Source: Rhodopseudomonas sp. P2A-2r
GTDB taxonomy: Bacteria > Pseudomonadota > Alphaproteobacteria > Rhizobiales > Xanthobacteraceae
Direction of reading: 5' to 3'
Assembly: GCF_026015985.1 (NCBI RefSeq)
Contig: NZ_CP110389.1
Location: 2,636,001-2,700,000, forward strand
Length of the DNA stretch: 64,000 nt
In this document: positions 1-9,136 of the stretch, piece by piece
Position numbering within the stretch: position 1 is the first letter of the stretch
Layout of the letters: each line of letters opens with the position of its first letter
Position numbers and translations under genes: made by a program
Notes under the pieces: generated by a model
What the model was told of the DNA's origin: nothing
Seen by the model: the letters and a program-made list of their open reading frames with translations, nothing else
The model's database searches: none

Positions 1-386
1 CCGAGGCCGTTGCGGTGTTCGAGCGCCTGGGCGACCTGGTTCTCGATGTCCTTGCTCTCGATGTTGCGCGACAGCCGGGTAATGGAAACTTCGCGAATGT
101 CCCTGGTGTCGACGCCGATCACCTGGTGCGCGCGCAGCGCGGCGATCACCTGCGCGGTGGTCAGCTTGCCGGTGGTGCCGAGGTCGGGGGAGCGATAGAT
201 TCCGATCTGCGCCGCCGGGCCGGCATTGTCGATCACGTCGCCGATGCGCACGATGTCGCCGGATACGCTGACGCTGGCGCGCAGCACCGGCGGGGCGATG
301 ATCTCGTCCCGGGTTTGGCCGAGCGCGGAATGTGCACCGCCGGCGAGGAGGGCGGTGGCGAACAGGAGCGAACGAAGCGTCTTCAT
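1..386 (-). CDS. flgA: FlgA, flagellar P-ring assembly chaperone (N-terminal part, cut by window edge)
   Basis: The leftward reading frame starts with ATG at 386 behind a GGGAGC ribosome site and runs open to the window edge, so only about 128 N-terminal residues are present. It begins with a signal peptide (MKTLRSLLFATALLAGG..., cleavage near ALGQ), fitting a periplasmic protein. The following residues include RASVSVSGDIVRIGDVIDNAG and IGIYRSPDLGTTGKL, which match the SAF-like region of FlgA. FlgA escorts FlgI during assembly of the P ring in the periplasm. It lies 11 bases downstream of flgG in the same direction, as expected of a flgF-flgG-flgA operon. The C-terminal domain is outside the window. 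Confidence 0.88.
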   Translation of the reverse strand, partial: MKTLRSLLFATALLAGGAHSALGQTRDEIIAPPVLRASVSVSGDIVRIGDVIDNAGPAAQIGIYRSPDLGTTGKLTTAQVIAALRAHQVIGVDTRDIREVSITRLSRNIESKDIENQVAQALEHRNGL

Positions 387-397
387 GGTCAGCTCCC

Positions 398-1186
398 TTA
401 GCGGAACATGGCGGAGGTGGACTGCAGCATCTGATCGGCTGCACTGACGACCTTGGCATTCATCTCGTAGGCGCGCTGCGCGGCGATCAGATCGGAAATT
501 TCCGTGACCACTTCGACGTTGGCCTGTTCGAGGTTGCTCTGCTGCATGTCGCCGAGGCCGTTGGCGCCGGCGATGCCATCCTGCGGCGTGCCGGAGGCCG
601 GGGTTTCGGTGAACAGGTTGTCGCCGTTGGGCTGCAGGCCGGCCTTGTTGATGAACTGGGTCAGGCCGATCTGTCCGAGGACGGTGCTCGTGGTGCTGCC
701 CGCCAGCGTTACCGAAACCGAGCCGGCCGCGTTGATGGTGAGGCCGGACGCGTTGGCGGGGACCGTAATGGTCGGCTGCACCGGATTGCCGTTCGATGTC
801 ACGATGCGGCCCTGGGCGTCGAGCTGGAACGATCCGTCGCGCGTGTAGGAGAAGGTGCCGTCCGGCATCTGGATCTTGAAGAAGCCCTCGCCGCGGATAC
901 CGACGTCGAGCTCGTTGCCGGTGGCCGACAGCGTGCCCTGGCTCATCAGCCGCGGCGTGCCGATGGTCTTGACGCCGCCGCCGATGTCGACGCCGACCGG
1001 CAGAATGGTGCCCTGGTCCGACGCCGTCGCGCCGACCCGGCGCACGTGGTCATAGATCAGATCCTGGAACGCCGCCCGCTGCTTCTTGAAGCCGGTGGTG
1101 CGCATGTTGGCGATGTTGTTGGAGATGACCTGGACGTTGAGTTCCTGGGCCGCCATTCCGCTTGCTGCAGTGTAAAGAGCGCGCAT
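398..1186 (-). CDS. flgG: FlgG, flagellar distal rod protein
   Basis: The 262-residue product has the usual length of FlgG. It opens with MRALYTAASGM and has the rod-protein signature NNIANMRTTGFKK at about residues 24-36. The C-terminal heptad region (QSNLEQANVEVVTEISDLI, then AQRAYEMNAKVV) is typical of FlgG and FlgE-class axial proteins. FlgG forms the distal rod that carries the L and P rings across the envelope. The gene follows flgF after 12 bases and precedes flgA by 11 bases on the same strand. An AGGA ribosome site lies 9 bases before the ATG. No oddities seen. Confidence 0.96.
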   Translation of the reverse strand: MRALYTAASGMAAQELNVQVISNNIANMRTTGFKKQRAAFQDLIYDHVRRVGATASDQGTILPVGVDIGGGVKTIGTPRLMSQGTLSATGNELDVGIRGEGFFKIQMPDGTFSYTRDGSFQLDAQGRIVTSNGNPVQPTITVPANASGLTINAAGSVSVTLAGSTTSTVLGQIGLTQFINKAGLQPNGDNLFTETPASGTPQDGIAGANGLGDMQQSNLEQANVEVVTEISDLIAAQRAYEMNAKVVSAADQMLQSTSAMFR

Positions 1187-1198
1187 GGGTCTGTTTCC

Positions 1199-1963
1199 TT
1201 AGGCCGGAACGTCGGCGAGCTTTTCGATCGCTGATTTGCGCATGTCGGTCTGCTGCTGCAGCATCGCCGAGATCTGGGTGTAGGCCCGGGTGACCTCGAT
1301 CATCCGGCTCATTTCGAGCACCGAATTGACGTTCGATTTCTCGATGTAACCCTGATTGACCCTGGCGGTGATGGAGGGCTGCGGCGTGGCGCCTTCGCCT
1401 GCCGAGTAAAGGTTGGAGCCTTCCTTCAGCAGACGCTGGGCCTGGGCGAAGCTCACGAGGCGCAATTTGCCGCGAATCGAGTCCGTCTTGTTGGAGCCTT
1501 CGATGACGCTGACATTGCCGTCCTTGGCGATGTTGATGTCCTTGTCGCCGGGCTGGAACACGATCGGACCCGACGTGCCGAGCACCGGATAGCCGGAGGC
1601 GGTGACCAGCTGGCCCTGGGTGTTGATCTGCAGCCCGCCATCACGCGTGTAGCGCTCGCCGGCGGGCGTCTGCACCGCCAAAAATGCGTTGCCGTCGATG
1701 GCGAGGTCGAGCGGGTTCTTGGTCTGCTCGGTGGGGCCTGCCGACAGGTCGCGCACCGTGGCGCGGTCCTGAACGAAGCTGACATTGCGGTCGCGGCCGA
1801 CGAAGTTGTCTTCATGGGCGCCCGACGCCAGGAATTCCTGGAACATCGACCGGTCGGCCTTGTAGCCGTTGGTATTGATGTTCGCGACGTTGTTGGCCAC
1901 GACGTCGAGCTGTCGCTCCAGCGTCATCTGCCGCGAAAGTCCGATGAGACTGACGTTCTCCAT
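1199..1963 (-). CDS. flgF: FlgF, flagellar proximal rod protein
   Basis: The ATG at 1963 was chosen because GGGAG lies a few bases upstream and the residues after it (MENVSLIGLSRQMTLERQLD) match the start of rod proteins; a longer open frame exists upstream but its extra 38 residues look like non-coding sequence. The 254-residue protein carries NNVANINTNGYKADR at about residues 23-37, a central FlgG-like beta domain (IDGNAFLAVQTPAGERYTRDG) and a C-terminal helix ending in TRAYTQISAMLQQQ. FlgF is a component of the proximal rod. It is the first gene of the leftward flgF-flgG-flgA set and is divergent from fliL. Confidence 0.94.
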   Translation of the reverse strand: MENVSLIGLSRQMTLERQLDVVANNVANINTNGYKADRSMFQEFLASGAHEDNFVGRDRNVSFVQDRATVRDLSAGPTEQTKNPLDLAIDGNAFLAVQTPAGERYTRDGGLQINTQGQLVTASGYPVLGTSGPIVFQPGDKDINIAKDGNVSVIEGSNKTDSIRGKLRLVSFAQAQRLLKEGSNLYSAGEGATPQPSITARVNQGYIEKSNVNSVLEMSRMIEVTRAYTQISAMLQQQTDMRKSAIEKLADVPA

Positions 1964-2328
1964 CGGTGGTCTCCCCTGTTCCCGCGGTTCGCCCTCCCAG
2001 GCTGGCCGTGGATCCCGCGAACCGCACAAGCTCTCCCAAGCCGCGGTCCGCAGTAACAGTAGCGAAACCCGTGCCAACCAGAAAAAGTAAGCAATTTCAT
2101 TTGTTTGGCATTTTTTGACGCGCCGAAACGGGCGGCAGAAAGGTCTTGTTGACCATGTTGATCCGGCAAAATTTTCCTAGCTGCCGGGCAAAAGAAAGGT
2201 TCCGTTAACCATTGCGACCTAGCGTCACAATCAACAGGGCCTTGGGCGCTGGCAGCATTTGTTTTGTATCGCGTCTTACAGCCTGCTTGGCAGCATCGAG
2301 CTCTTCCCAGACCACGGGCGGGCAGGCG
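1964..2328. promoter_or_regulatory. Divergent flgF / fliL intergenic region
   Basis: This 365-base gap separates the leftward flgF operon from the rightward fliL operon and must hold both promoters. A stretch around 2085-2118 is AT-rich compared with its surroundings. A single GTTAACC half-site at 2204-2210 resembles half of a CtrA box, but the partner TTAA at the required distance is absent. No full CtrA box or clear sigma-factor element could be defended. Confidence 0.4.
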
Positions 2329-2814
2329 ATGGCAGATAAAGATTCCGAAGACGGCGTACCGGCGGGCGACGCGGCGGCGCCGAAGAGCAAGATGAAGCTC
2401 ATCATCATCGCTGTTGCCGTGCTGCTGATCGCCGGTGGCGGCGGCACGTGGTTCATGTTCTTCCGTCATACCGAGGAAGCGCACGTCGAGGCCGCCGCGC
2501 CGAAGCTGCCGAGCTTCGTCGATGTACCCGAAATCCTGGTCAACCTGTCCGGCCAGCCGGGCGAACGCGTGCAGTACCTCAAGGTCAAGGTCGTCCTCGA
2601 AATCAAGGAAGAGAAGCAGGTCGAGGCGGTCAAGCCGGCGATGCCGCGCATCACCGACATCTTCCAGACCTATATGCGCGAACTGCGGGCCGGCGATCTG
2701 AGCGGATCGGTCGGCCTGTTCCGTCTCAAGGAAGAGCTGACCAAGCGCGTCAATGCGACGATCGCGCCGCTGCAGGTCAACGCTGTGCTGTTCAAGGAAA
2801 TCGTCATTCAGTGA
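2329..2814 (+). CDS. fliL: FliL, flagellar basal body-associated protein
   Basis: The product is 161 residues. After a charged N-terminus there is one transmembrane segment (MKLIIIAVAVLLIAGGGG, about residues 22-40), then a periplasmic domain with the FliL pattern VDVPEILVNLSGQ... and ending in LFKEIVIQ, where the final residues of the family are hydrophobic as here. FliL surrounds the stator units in the inner membrane and supports torque generation. The ATG at 2329 was chosen over an upstream in-frame ATG because the protein then begins in the usual way (MADKDSEDG). fliM follows after 18 bases, so the two are very likely cotranscribed. Confidence 0.93.
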   Translation: MADKDSEDGVPAGDAAAPKSKMKLIIIAVAVLLIAGGGGTWFMFFRHTEEAHVEAAAPKLPSFVDVPEILVNLSGQPGERVQYLKVKVVLEIKEEKQVEAVKPAMPRITDIFQTYMRELRAGDLSGSVGLFRLKEELTKRVNATIAPLQVNAVLFKEIVIQ

Positions 2815-2832
2815 CGGGACGGATCTAGGGTC

Positions 2833-4035
2833 ATGGCGACGCAAGAACAGATGGACCAGGATGCCATCGCCGCCGAATGGGAAGCGTCTCTGGATTCAGA
2901 GGACCCCGTCGAGGCGGCGAAGGCGGCTGCCGAAAACGAACTTACCGGGACTATGGCCGAGCAGTGGGCCGCCATGGTCGAGGATGGCGGTCGCGATCTC
3001 GGCGGCGGCAAGAACGGCGGCGAGCGCGTGCTGTCGCAGGAGGAGATCGACAATCTCCTCGGCTTCAGCGTCGGTGAGGTCAATCTCGACGAGAATTCCG
3101 GCATCCGCGCCATCATCGACTCGGCGATGGTGTCCTACGAGCGTCTGCCGATGCTCGAAATCGCCTTCGACCGGCTGGTCCGGCTGATGACGACGAGCCT
3201 GCGCAACTTCACTTCGGACAACGTCGAAGTCTCGCTCGACCGCATCACCTCGGTGCGGTTCGGCGATTATATGAATTCGATTCCGCTGCCCGCGGTGCTG
3301 TGCGTTTTCAAGGCCGAGGAATGGGAAAACTTCGGCCTCGCCACCTGCGATTCCGCGCTGATCTATTCGATGATCGACGTGCTGCTCGGCGGCCGCCGCG
3401 GTCAGCCGTCGCTGCGCATTGAAGGCCGTCCCTACACCACCATCGAGACCAACCTGGTGAAGCGCCTGATCGAGGTCGTGCTGGCCGACGCCGAACAGGC
3501 GTTCCGGCCGCTGTCGCCGGTGACCTTCACCATCGACCGGCTGGAGACCAATCCGCGCTTCGCCGCGATCAGCCGGCCTGCCAACGCCGCGATCCTGGTG
3601 CGCCTGCATATCGATATGGAAGACCGCGGCGGCAATATCGAGCTGCTGCTGCCTTACGCCACCATCGAGCCGATCCGCGGCGTGCTCATGCAGATGTTCA
3701 TGGGCGAAAAGCTCGGCCGCGATCCGATCTGGGAGGGGCATCTCGCTACCGAGATCTCCCAGGCCCAGATCGCCGTCGACGCCGTGCTCTATGAGGCCGA
3801 GATTCCGCTCAAGCAGCTGATGACGCTGAAAGTCGGCGACACCCTGCCGCTCGACATGCGCGCCGACGCGCTGGTGCAGGTGCGCTGTGGCAACGTCACG
3901 CTGACCGAGGGCCGCATGGGCCGGGTCGGCGACCGCGTTGCGATCCGCGTGACCAAGCAGCTACGCAAGCCGAATACATCCTTCGCGATGTTCGAGAAGG
4001 CCGATGAGCAAACCAAGATGATGGAGGCACAATGA
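2833..4035 (+). CDS. fliM: FliM, flagellar motor switch protein
   Basis: The 400-residue product has an N-terminal acidic stretch, a central FliM domain containing LSQEEIDNLLGFSVGE at about residues 65-80, and a C-terminal SpoA/FliN-like domain (LKVGDTLPLDMRADALVQV...). FliM forms the bulk of the cytoplasmic C ring and binds phosphorylated CheY to switch rotation. The LSQEEIDNLL element marks the start of the middle domain in this family. It is longer than the E. coli protein (about 330 residues) because of the N-terminal extension, which is usual in alphaproteobacteria. Its stop codon overlaps the start of the next gene (ATGA), indicating translational coupling. Confidence 0.96.
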   Translation: MATQEQMDQDAIAAEWEASLDSEDPVEAAKAAAENELTGTMAEQWAAMVEDGGRDLGGGKNGGERVLSQEEIDNLLGFSVGEVNLDENSGIRAIIDSAMVSYERLPMLEIAFDRLVRLMTTSLRNFTSDNVEVSLDRITSVRFGDYMNSIPLPAVLCVFKAEEWENFGLATCDSALIYSMIDVLLGGRRGQPSLRIEGRPYTTIETNLVKRLIEVVLADAEQAFRPLSPVTFTIDRLETNPRFAAISRPANAAILVRLHIDMEDRGGNIELLLPYATIEPIRGVLMQMFMGEKLGRDPIWEGHLATEISQAQIAVDAVLYEAEIPLKQLMTLKVGDTLPLDMRADALVQVRCGNVTLTEGRMGRVGDRVAIRVTKQLRKPNTSFAMFEKADEQTKMMEAQ

Positions 4036-4481
4036 GTCATTCCCTGGGAATCGTGATCGAAAGCTTGGTCGCAGCCTTGCTCATTCTGACAATCGGCTAC
4101 TGCATGCTGCTCAACAGCCGCCTCAAGCGGCTGAAGGCCGACGAGCAGTCGCTGAAAGCCACCATCGGCGAATTGATCACCGTGACCGAGATCGCCGAGC
4201 GCGCCATCGGCGGCCTCAAGCTCACCGTGCGCGACGTCAACGAAAACCTCGGCAGCCAGATCGCCTCGGCCACCGCGTTGGCGGACCATCTGAAGAAGCA
4301 GCTGGCCGAGGGCGACAATGTGCTGCGGCGGCTGTCGCGGATCGCCATCGCGGCGCGCCCGCTGGCTGACGCAGACGTGGACACCGGCGCCGCCGCTCCG
4401 AAGATGTCGCCGGCCAAGGCCAACGCCGCCGCCGCGCAGGCATTCGCGGATCGCCGGAGGGCGGACGGCCTCGCCGCATGA
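4032..4481 (+). CDS. DUF6468-type membrane-anchored flagellar protein
   Basis: This 149-residue protein has one N-terminal transmembrane helix (IVIESLVAALLILTIGYCML) followed by a charged, probably coiled-coil stretch to about residue 110 and an Ala/Pro-rich tail. It sits between fliM and motE, overlapping fliM by ATGA and motE by ATGA, so it is translated as part of the fliL operon. The position matches a small bitopic protein family that follows fliM in many alphaproteobacteria (DUF6468 by recollection; in Caulobacter a flagellar positioning protein, PflI, occupies a comparable place). The flagellar role is inferred from context and topology; no biochemical activity can be read from the sequence. 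Confidence 0.7.
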   Translation: MSHSLGIVIESLVAALLILTIGYCMLLNSRLKRLKADEQSLKATIGELITVTEIAERAIGGLKLTVRDVNENLGSQIASATALADHLKKQLAEGDNVLRRLSRIAIAARPLADADVDTGAAAPKMSPAKANAAAAQAFADRRRADGLAA

Positions 4482-5269
4482 ACGCTTTCCGGGACATCCG
4501 CGTCATCCCCGTGGTCCTCGTTGCTATCTTCGGCCTCGCGATCCTCAAGATCGCGGGTCTGGTGATCGATGGCGGCTACGTGTTCGACTACAAGCCGGGT
4601 GCCACGGGAAATTCATGGGCGCAGGAGACTTTCAATTTCCCCGGCGGGAAGCCGCAGGAGAACAACGACATCACCGGCTCGACCGGTGCCAAGAAGGAAG
4701 AACCCACCGCGGCCAAGGACGCGCATGGCAAGCCGGTGGTGGCCGCGCCGGAAGTGGCGAAACCTGCCGAAGCCGCGCCACCGGTTGAGCAGCCCATGCC
4801 GATCTCGGCCTCGGAGCGGGCGATCCTGGAGCGGCTGCAGTCGCGCCGGCAGGAACTGGAAGCCCGTGCTCGCGAAATCGATATCCGTGAAAGCCTGCTG
4901 AAGGCCGCCGAGAAACGCATCGAATCGCGCGTCGATGAATTGAAGGGCGTCGAGGCCGGCATCAAGACCGCCACCGAGCAGAAGGGTGAGGCCGACGTCG
5001 CCCGCTTCAAGGGCATCATCACCATGTATGAAGGCATGAAGCCCAAGGACGCCGCCAAGATTTTCGACCGGCTGGAAATGCCCGTTCTGTTCGAGATCGC
5101 GTCGCAGATCGCGCCGCGGAAAATGTCTGACATTCTGGGATTGATGCAGCCGGAGGCCGCAGAGCGCCTGACCGTCGAACTGGCGCGACGCGCCAGCGGC
5201 GACAAGTCGGCTTCCGCTGCGGAACTGCCCAAGATCGAGGGCAAGCCGATGTCGCCCAGCCGCAATTAG
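4478..5269 (+). CDS. motE: MotE family protein, MotC-type periplasmic chaperone
   Basis: The 263-residue product has an N-terminal signal anchor (VIPVVLVAIFGLAILKIAGL), a low-complexity Lys/Pro/Ala linker to about residue 105, a long coiled coil (ERAILERLQSRRQELEARAR onward), and a C-terminal MgtE-N-like fold with MKPKDAAKIFDRLEMPVL at about residues 187-204. In rhizobia MotE is a periplasmic chaperone that stabilises MotC. The gene is coupled to the DUF6468 gene by an ATGA overlap and ends the fliL-fliM operon. The family call is from domain layout and neighbourhood; such proteins are also annotated simply as MgtE-intracellular-domain flagellar proteins. Confidence 0.8.
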   Translation: MNAFRDIRVIPVVLVAIFGLAILKIAGLVIDGGYVFDYKPGATGNSWAQETFNFPGGKPQENNDITGSTGAKKEEPTAAKDAHGKPVVAAPEVAKPAEAAPPVEQPMPISASERAILERLQSRRQELEARAREIDIRESLLKAAEKRIESRVDELKGVEAGIKTATEQKGEADVARFKGIITMYEGMKPKDAAKIFDRLEMPVLFEIASQIAPRKMSDILGLMQPEAAERLTVELARRASGDKSASAAELPKIEGKPMSPSRN

Positions 5270-5360
5270 GGGAATTCGTTAACAAATCCTTCAACCGCGG
5301 ATTCTAGATTCAGACACGGCGGTTGGCCGCCGGTCTGACGATGCTGAAAGTAAATCCTGG

Positions 5361-8300
5361 ATGGCGCGCAAGACGGCCGCTGCAAGTTGGATGCTCGCCT
5401 GCGCGTTGACGCGGGCCGTCCTGCGTTGCGCGGGTGGCGCGTCCTATCTGTCTGCGGCCGTGTTGTCGGTCGCCGTGCTGTCGGCCCAGCCGAGCCAGGC
5501 GCAGGCCGTGCGCGGCGAGGCGTCGCTGAATGTGTCAGGTGGCTATGCGCGGCTGGTGCTCAAGCTGGCGGAGGATGTCGAATCCGAAGTCAGCCAGGCC
5601 GGCACCATTCTGGTGATCCGCTTCAAGAAGCCGGTCGATATCCCCGTCGAAAGCCTGTCGGATTCCGCGCCCGATTATGTCGGTTCGGCGCGGCGGGATC
5701 CCGATGGATCGGCCATCCGTCTCGCGCTGTCGCGCAAGGTGACCGTCAACTCGATGGTTGCCGGCGAGCGGATCTTCATCGATCTGTTGCCGGAGAAGTG
5801 GGCGGGCGCGCCTCCCGGATTGCCGGCGGATGTGGTCCGCGAACTGTCCGACCGTGCGCGAAATGCCGAGCGCGCCCTGCGCATGCAGCGCGCGGACGTC
5901 AAGAAGCCGCCGATGATCCGGGTGCGTGCATCGGTGCAGCCGACCTTCGTGCGCTTCGTGTTCGATCTGCCCGACGGCGTCAACGTGTCGTCGACGCTGG
6001 ATGAGAAGCGTCTGGCGCTGACATTCAATGTCCCGCTCACCTTCGATCTGGCCGATGCCAAGTTGTCGGCGCCGCCCAATGTCTCATCTATCGGGCAGGC
6101 CGCTGACGGCAGCCGGGCTGCGGTCGAGATCGGACTGATCGGCGACGTCGACGTACATTCGTTCCGCGAGGACAAGAGCTACGTGGTCGACATCGGCTAT
6201 CAGCAGGCCGACAAGCCCGCAGCCGCGGCCGCAGCCAAGTTGCCGGCCGCGCCTGTCGGAGCGAAGCCGGCCGACAACCCGCCGGCGCGCTCCAGCGAGA
6301 TTACGCCGCCGACATCGGAGTCGATCGCCCGGGAGTCCAAGCCCGACAAGATGGCCGAGGTGGCAGCGAAGCCGCCAGCCGCGGTCAAGGTGGAGGCAGC
6401 CAAGGCCGAACCGGTGAAGGCGGAGCCCGCCAAGCCCGAAGTCGCCAAACCTGAAGCAGCCAAGTCCGAAGCAATCAAGCCTGAAGCGGTCAAGTCCGAG
6501 CCAGCTCGGCCGGAAAGCGTAATGGCCGAGCCTGCCAAGCCCGCAGCACCGGCTGTGGTTGCCGAGTCCGTGAAGGAAGAGCCCGCACCGAAGCCGGCCG
6601 TTCCGGCGCCCGTCGCAATGGCGGTGCCGGAGGCTAAGCAGGCTGCTGCCGAAACCGCCATGCCGGTCGAGATCAAGCGTAGCAGCGACGGGCTGCGGAT
6701 GAACTTCGCATTTCCGGGGCCGACCCCGCTGGCGCTGTTTCGCCGTGGCGACATCATGTGGCTGGTGGTCGACGCCACCCGACCGATCGACGTCGCCGCC
6801 ATTCGCCGGGACGGTTCGTCGATCATCGCCGATGTCAGCCGGATCGCGCTGGACAAGGGGCAGGCGATCCGCATCCGCCTCAACCGGCCGCAACTCGCTT
6901 CGCTTACTGCGGAAGATCCGGCGGGCGCGGGCAAGAACTGGTCGGTCATGCTCGCCGATACAAGGCAGACGCCTTCACAGCCGCTTGTTGCGATCCGCAA
7001 TATCGCCGATCCCGCCCATGCCAATGTTGCCGTGCCACTGTCGCAGCCCGGTCTCAAGCACCGTCTGGTCGATCCGGACGCCGGCGACACGCTGACAGTG
7101 ATCACGGCGCTGCCGCCGCCGCGCGGTTTCATCAAGCGTCAGGACTTCGTGGAGTTCTCGCTGCTGGAAACCATCCACGGGGTCGTGGTGCAGCTCAATT
7201 CCGACGAGGTCGTGGTCGATGCCGCAAGCGACAAGGTGACCTTGAGCCGGACTGGCGGGCTCACGTTGTCACCGGCGGACGCTGCGCCTCAGCGTGCTTC
7301 GCAGGCGGCGCGACCGATCTTTGACGTCGGACAGTGGCGCAAGGATCAGGAGGGCAAATTCAACGACCGTCTCGATGCCCTGATGAATCTCGCGTCGCAG
7401 GCCGACGCCGAAAGCCGTACCGGGGCGCGCATCAACCTCGCCCGCTTCTATTTGGCGCGCGGCATGTATCCCGAGGCCAAGGGCGCTGCCGACCTGGCGT
7501 TGGTGGACACCAAGCCCGGCCAGGAAAATCCGGTCGCGCTCGTCGTCCGGGCCGTGGCCAGCGCCTTGATGGGGCGGCCGGCACAGACCCTGAAGGATAT
7601 CGCCAATCCGGTGCTCGGTCCCGGCTACGATGGCGAAATCTGGAAAGCACTGGCTTTTTCGTCCCAGGGAAAATGGGTGGCCGCGCGGGAGAAGTTCAAG
7701 AATGCCGAGTTGGCGCTCTCCTCGCTGCCGGTCGAGTTGCAGCGCATCGCGATTGCCAACGCCTTGCGGGCGGCGCTCGAGGTCAAGGACTACGCCGGCG
7801 CCGCGGCGCGCGGCAGCGAATTGGAACTGGTCGGAATTCCACCGGAGATGAAACCGACCAGCCTGGTGCTGAGCGCAAGGCTGGACGAGGCGCTCGGCCG
7901 CGACAAGGATGCGCTGTCGAAATATCAGCAAGCCATCGCGTCACCCGACCGGGCTGCATGGGCGGAAGCCAAGCTGCGCGAACTAGCCCTGCGCCAGAAG
8001 CGCAATGAAATCACGCGAGAGGACGCCCTGCGCGACCTGGAAACGCTGGCAGTGATGTGGCGGGGCGACGGCATCGAGGTGCAGACGCTGCAACGCATGT
8101 CGAAACTGTATGCCGAACTCGGCCGCTACGGCGAATCGCTGGCAGCAGCACGCAGCGCGACCGAGCGCGAGTCGAACTCCGAGGCCGCGCGGCAGGTGCA
8201 GGACGATGCCTCGGCATTGTTCTCCGACATCTTCCTGAGCTCGAAAGGCGACGAGTTGCGGCCGGTTGATGCGCTGGCGATGTTCTACGACAATCGCGAA

Positions 8301-9095
8301 CTGACGCCGGTCGGTCGACGTGGCGACGAGATGATCCGACGGCTGGCGGATCGCCTGGTCGCAGTCGACCTGCTCGACCAGGCCGCGGAACTGCTGCAGT
8401 ACCAGGTGGACCAGCGCCTCGAGGGAGCCGCGCGCGCGCAGGTCGCGGCCCGGCTGGCGATGGTCTATCTGATGGCGCGCAAGCCGGAACGCGCCATCGC
8501 CGCCCTGCGCACCACCCGGATCGCCGATCTTGCCGGCGAACTGCGTCAGCAGCGGCTGCTGCTGGAGGCGCGCGCGCAGAGCGATGTCGGCCGCCGCGAC
8601 CTTGCGCTCGACATCATCACGAACATCCCCGGCCGTGAGGCGATCCGGCTGCGCTCCGACATCTATTGGTCGGCGCGGCGCTGGCGCGAGGCGTCAGAGC
8701 AGATCGAATTGTACTACGGCGATCGCTGGCGCGATTTCACACCGCTGAGTTCGCAGGAAAAGAACGATGTGATCCGCGCCGTGGTCGGCTACGCGTTGGC
8801 CGAGGATGCGCTGGGCCTGGCCCGGTTCCGCGACAAATATGCGCCGCTGATGACCGGCGGCGCCGACAAGATCGCCTTTGACACGGCGAGCAAGCCGACG
8901 TCCTCCAACAGCTCCGAGTTCGCCGCGATCGCCAAGATGGCGGCCAGCGTCGACACCCTCGATGGCTTCCTGCGCGAAATGAAGGTCCGTTTCCCGGACA
9001 ACAGCGCCAAGGCGACCGTGCCCGGCGCTGACCCCACGCCGACCGGTGCACTGCCGGCGATCGTCAACGTTCGCAAGATCGAGATGACACGCTGA
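5361..9095 (+). CDS. Large secreted TPR-repeat protein of the flagellar cluster
   Basis: The 1244-residue product has a hydrophobic N-terminal export signal ending near AQPSQAQA. Residues about 50-300 form a beta-rich region without a confident family. Residues about 320-430 are a repetitive Lys/Pro/Ala/Glu linker made of units such as KPEAAKSE and KAEPVKAE. A second globular region follows, and from about residue 680 to 1200 the chain is helical with TPR spacing (for example ARFYLARGMYPEAKGAADLAL). Homologues of this layout are usually encoded beside flagellar genes in Bradyrhizobium relatives and annotated only as TPR proteins. A role in assembling or supporting the basal body or motor in the periplasm is inferred from context. 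Confidence 0.8.
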   Translation: MARKTAAASWMLACALTRAVLRCAGGASYLSAAVLSVAVLSAQPSQAQAVRGEASLNVSGGYARLVLKLAEDVESEVSQAGTILVIRFKKPVDIPVESLSDSAPDYVGSARRDPDGSAIRLALSRKVTVNSMVAGERIFIDLLPEKWAGAPPGLPADVVRELSDRARNAERALRMQRADVKKPPMIRVRASVQPTFVRFVFDLPDGVNVSSTLDEKRLALTFNVPLTFDLADAKLSAPPNVSSIGQAADGSRAAVEIGLIGDVDVHSFREDKSYVVDIGYQQADKPAAAAAAKLPAAPVGAKPADNPPARSSEITPPTSESIARESKPDKMAEVAAKPPAAVKVEAAKAEPVKAEPAKPEVAKPEAAKSEAIKPEAVKSEPARPESVMAEPAKPAAPAVVAESVKEEPAPKPAVPAPVAMAVPEAKQAAAETAMPVEIKRSSDGLRMNFAFPGPTPLALFRRGDIMWLVVDATRPIDVAAIRRDGSSIIADVSRIALDKGQAIRIRLNRPQLASLTAEDPAGAGKNWSVMLADTRQTPSQPLVAIRNIADPAHANVAVPLSQPGLKHRLVDPDAGDTLTVITALPPPRGFIKRQDFVEFSLLETIHGVVVQLNSDEVVVDAASDKVTLSRTGGLTLSPADAAPQRASQAARPIFDVGQWRKDQEGKFNDRLDALMNLASQADAESRTGARINLARFYLARGMYPEAKGAADLALVDTKPGQENPVALVVRAVASALMGRPAQTLKDIANPVLGPGYDGEIWKALAFSSQGKWVAAREKFKNAELALSSLPVELQRIAIANALRAALEVKDYAGAAARGSELELVGIPPEMKPTSLVLSARLDEALGRDKDALSKYQQAIASPDRAAWAEAKLRELALRQKRNEITREDALRDLETLAVMWRGDGIEVQTLQRMSKLYAELGRYGESLAAARSATERESNSEAARQVQDDASALFSDIFLSSKGDELRPVDALAMFYDNRELTPVGRRGDEMIRRLADRLVAVDLLDQAAELLQYQVDQRLEGAARAQVAARLAMVYLMARKPERAIAALRTTRIADLAGELRQQRLLLEARAQSDVGRRDLALDIITNIPGREAIRLRSDIYWSARRWREASEQIELYYGDRWRDFTPLSSQEKNDVIRAVVGYALAEDALGLARFRDKYAPLMTGGADKIAFDTASKPTSSNSSEFAAIAKMAASVDTLDGFLREMKVRFPDNSAKATVPGADPTPTGALPAIVNVRKIEMTR

Positions 9096-9136
9096 TCCAC
9101 CCACTGCGCGGTGGCTGGTTCGCCGAGCGCGCCTGC

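Noticed and set aside
5279..5300. GTTAAC before the TPR gene as a CtrA box
   Set aside because: Only a half-site; no TTAA at the required seven-base spacing.
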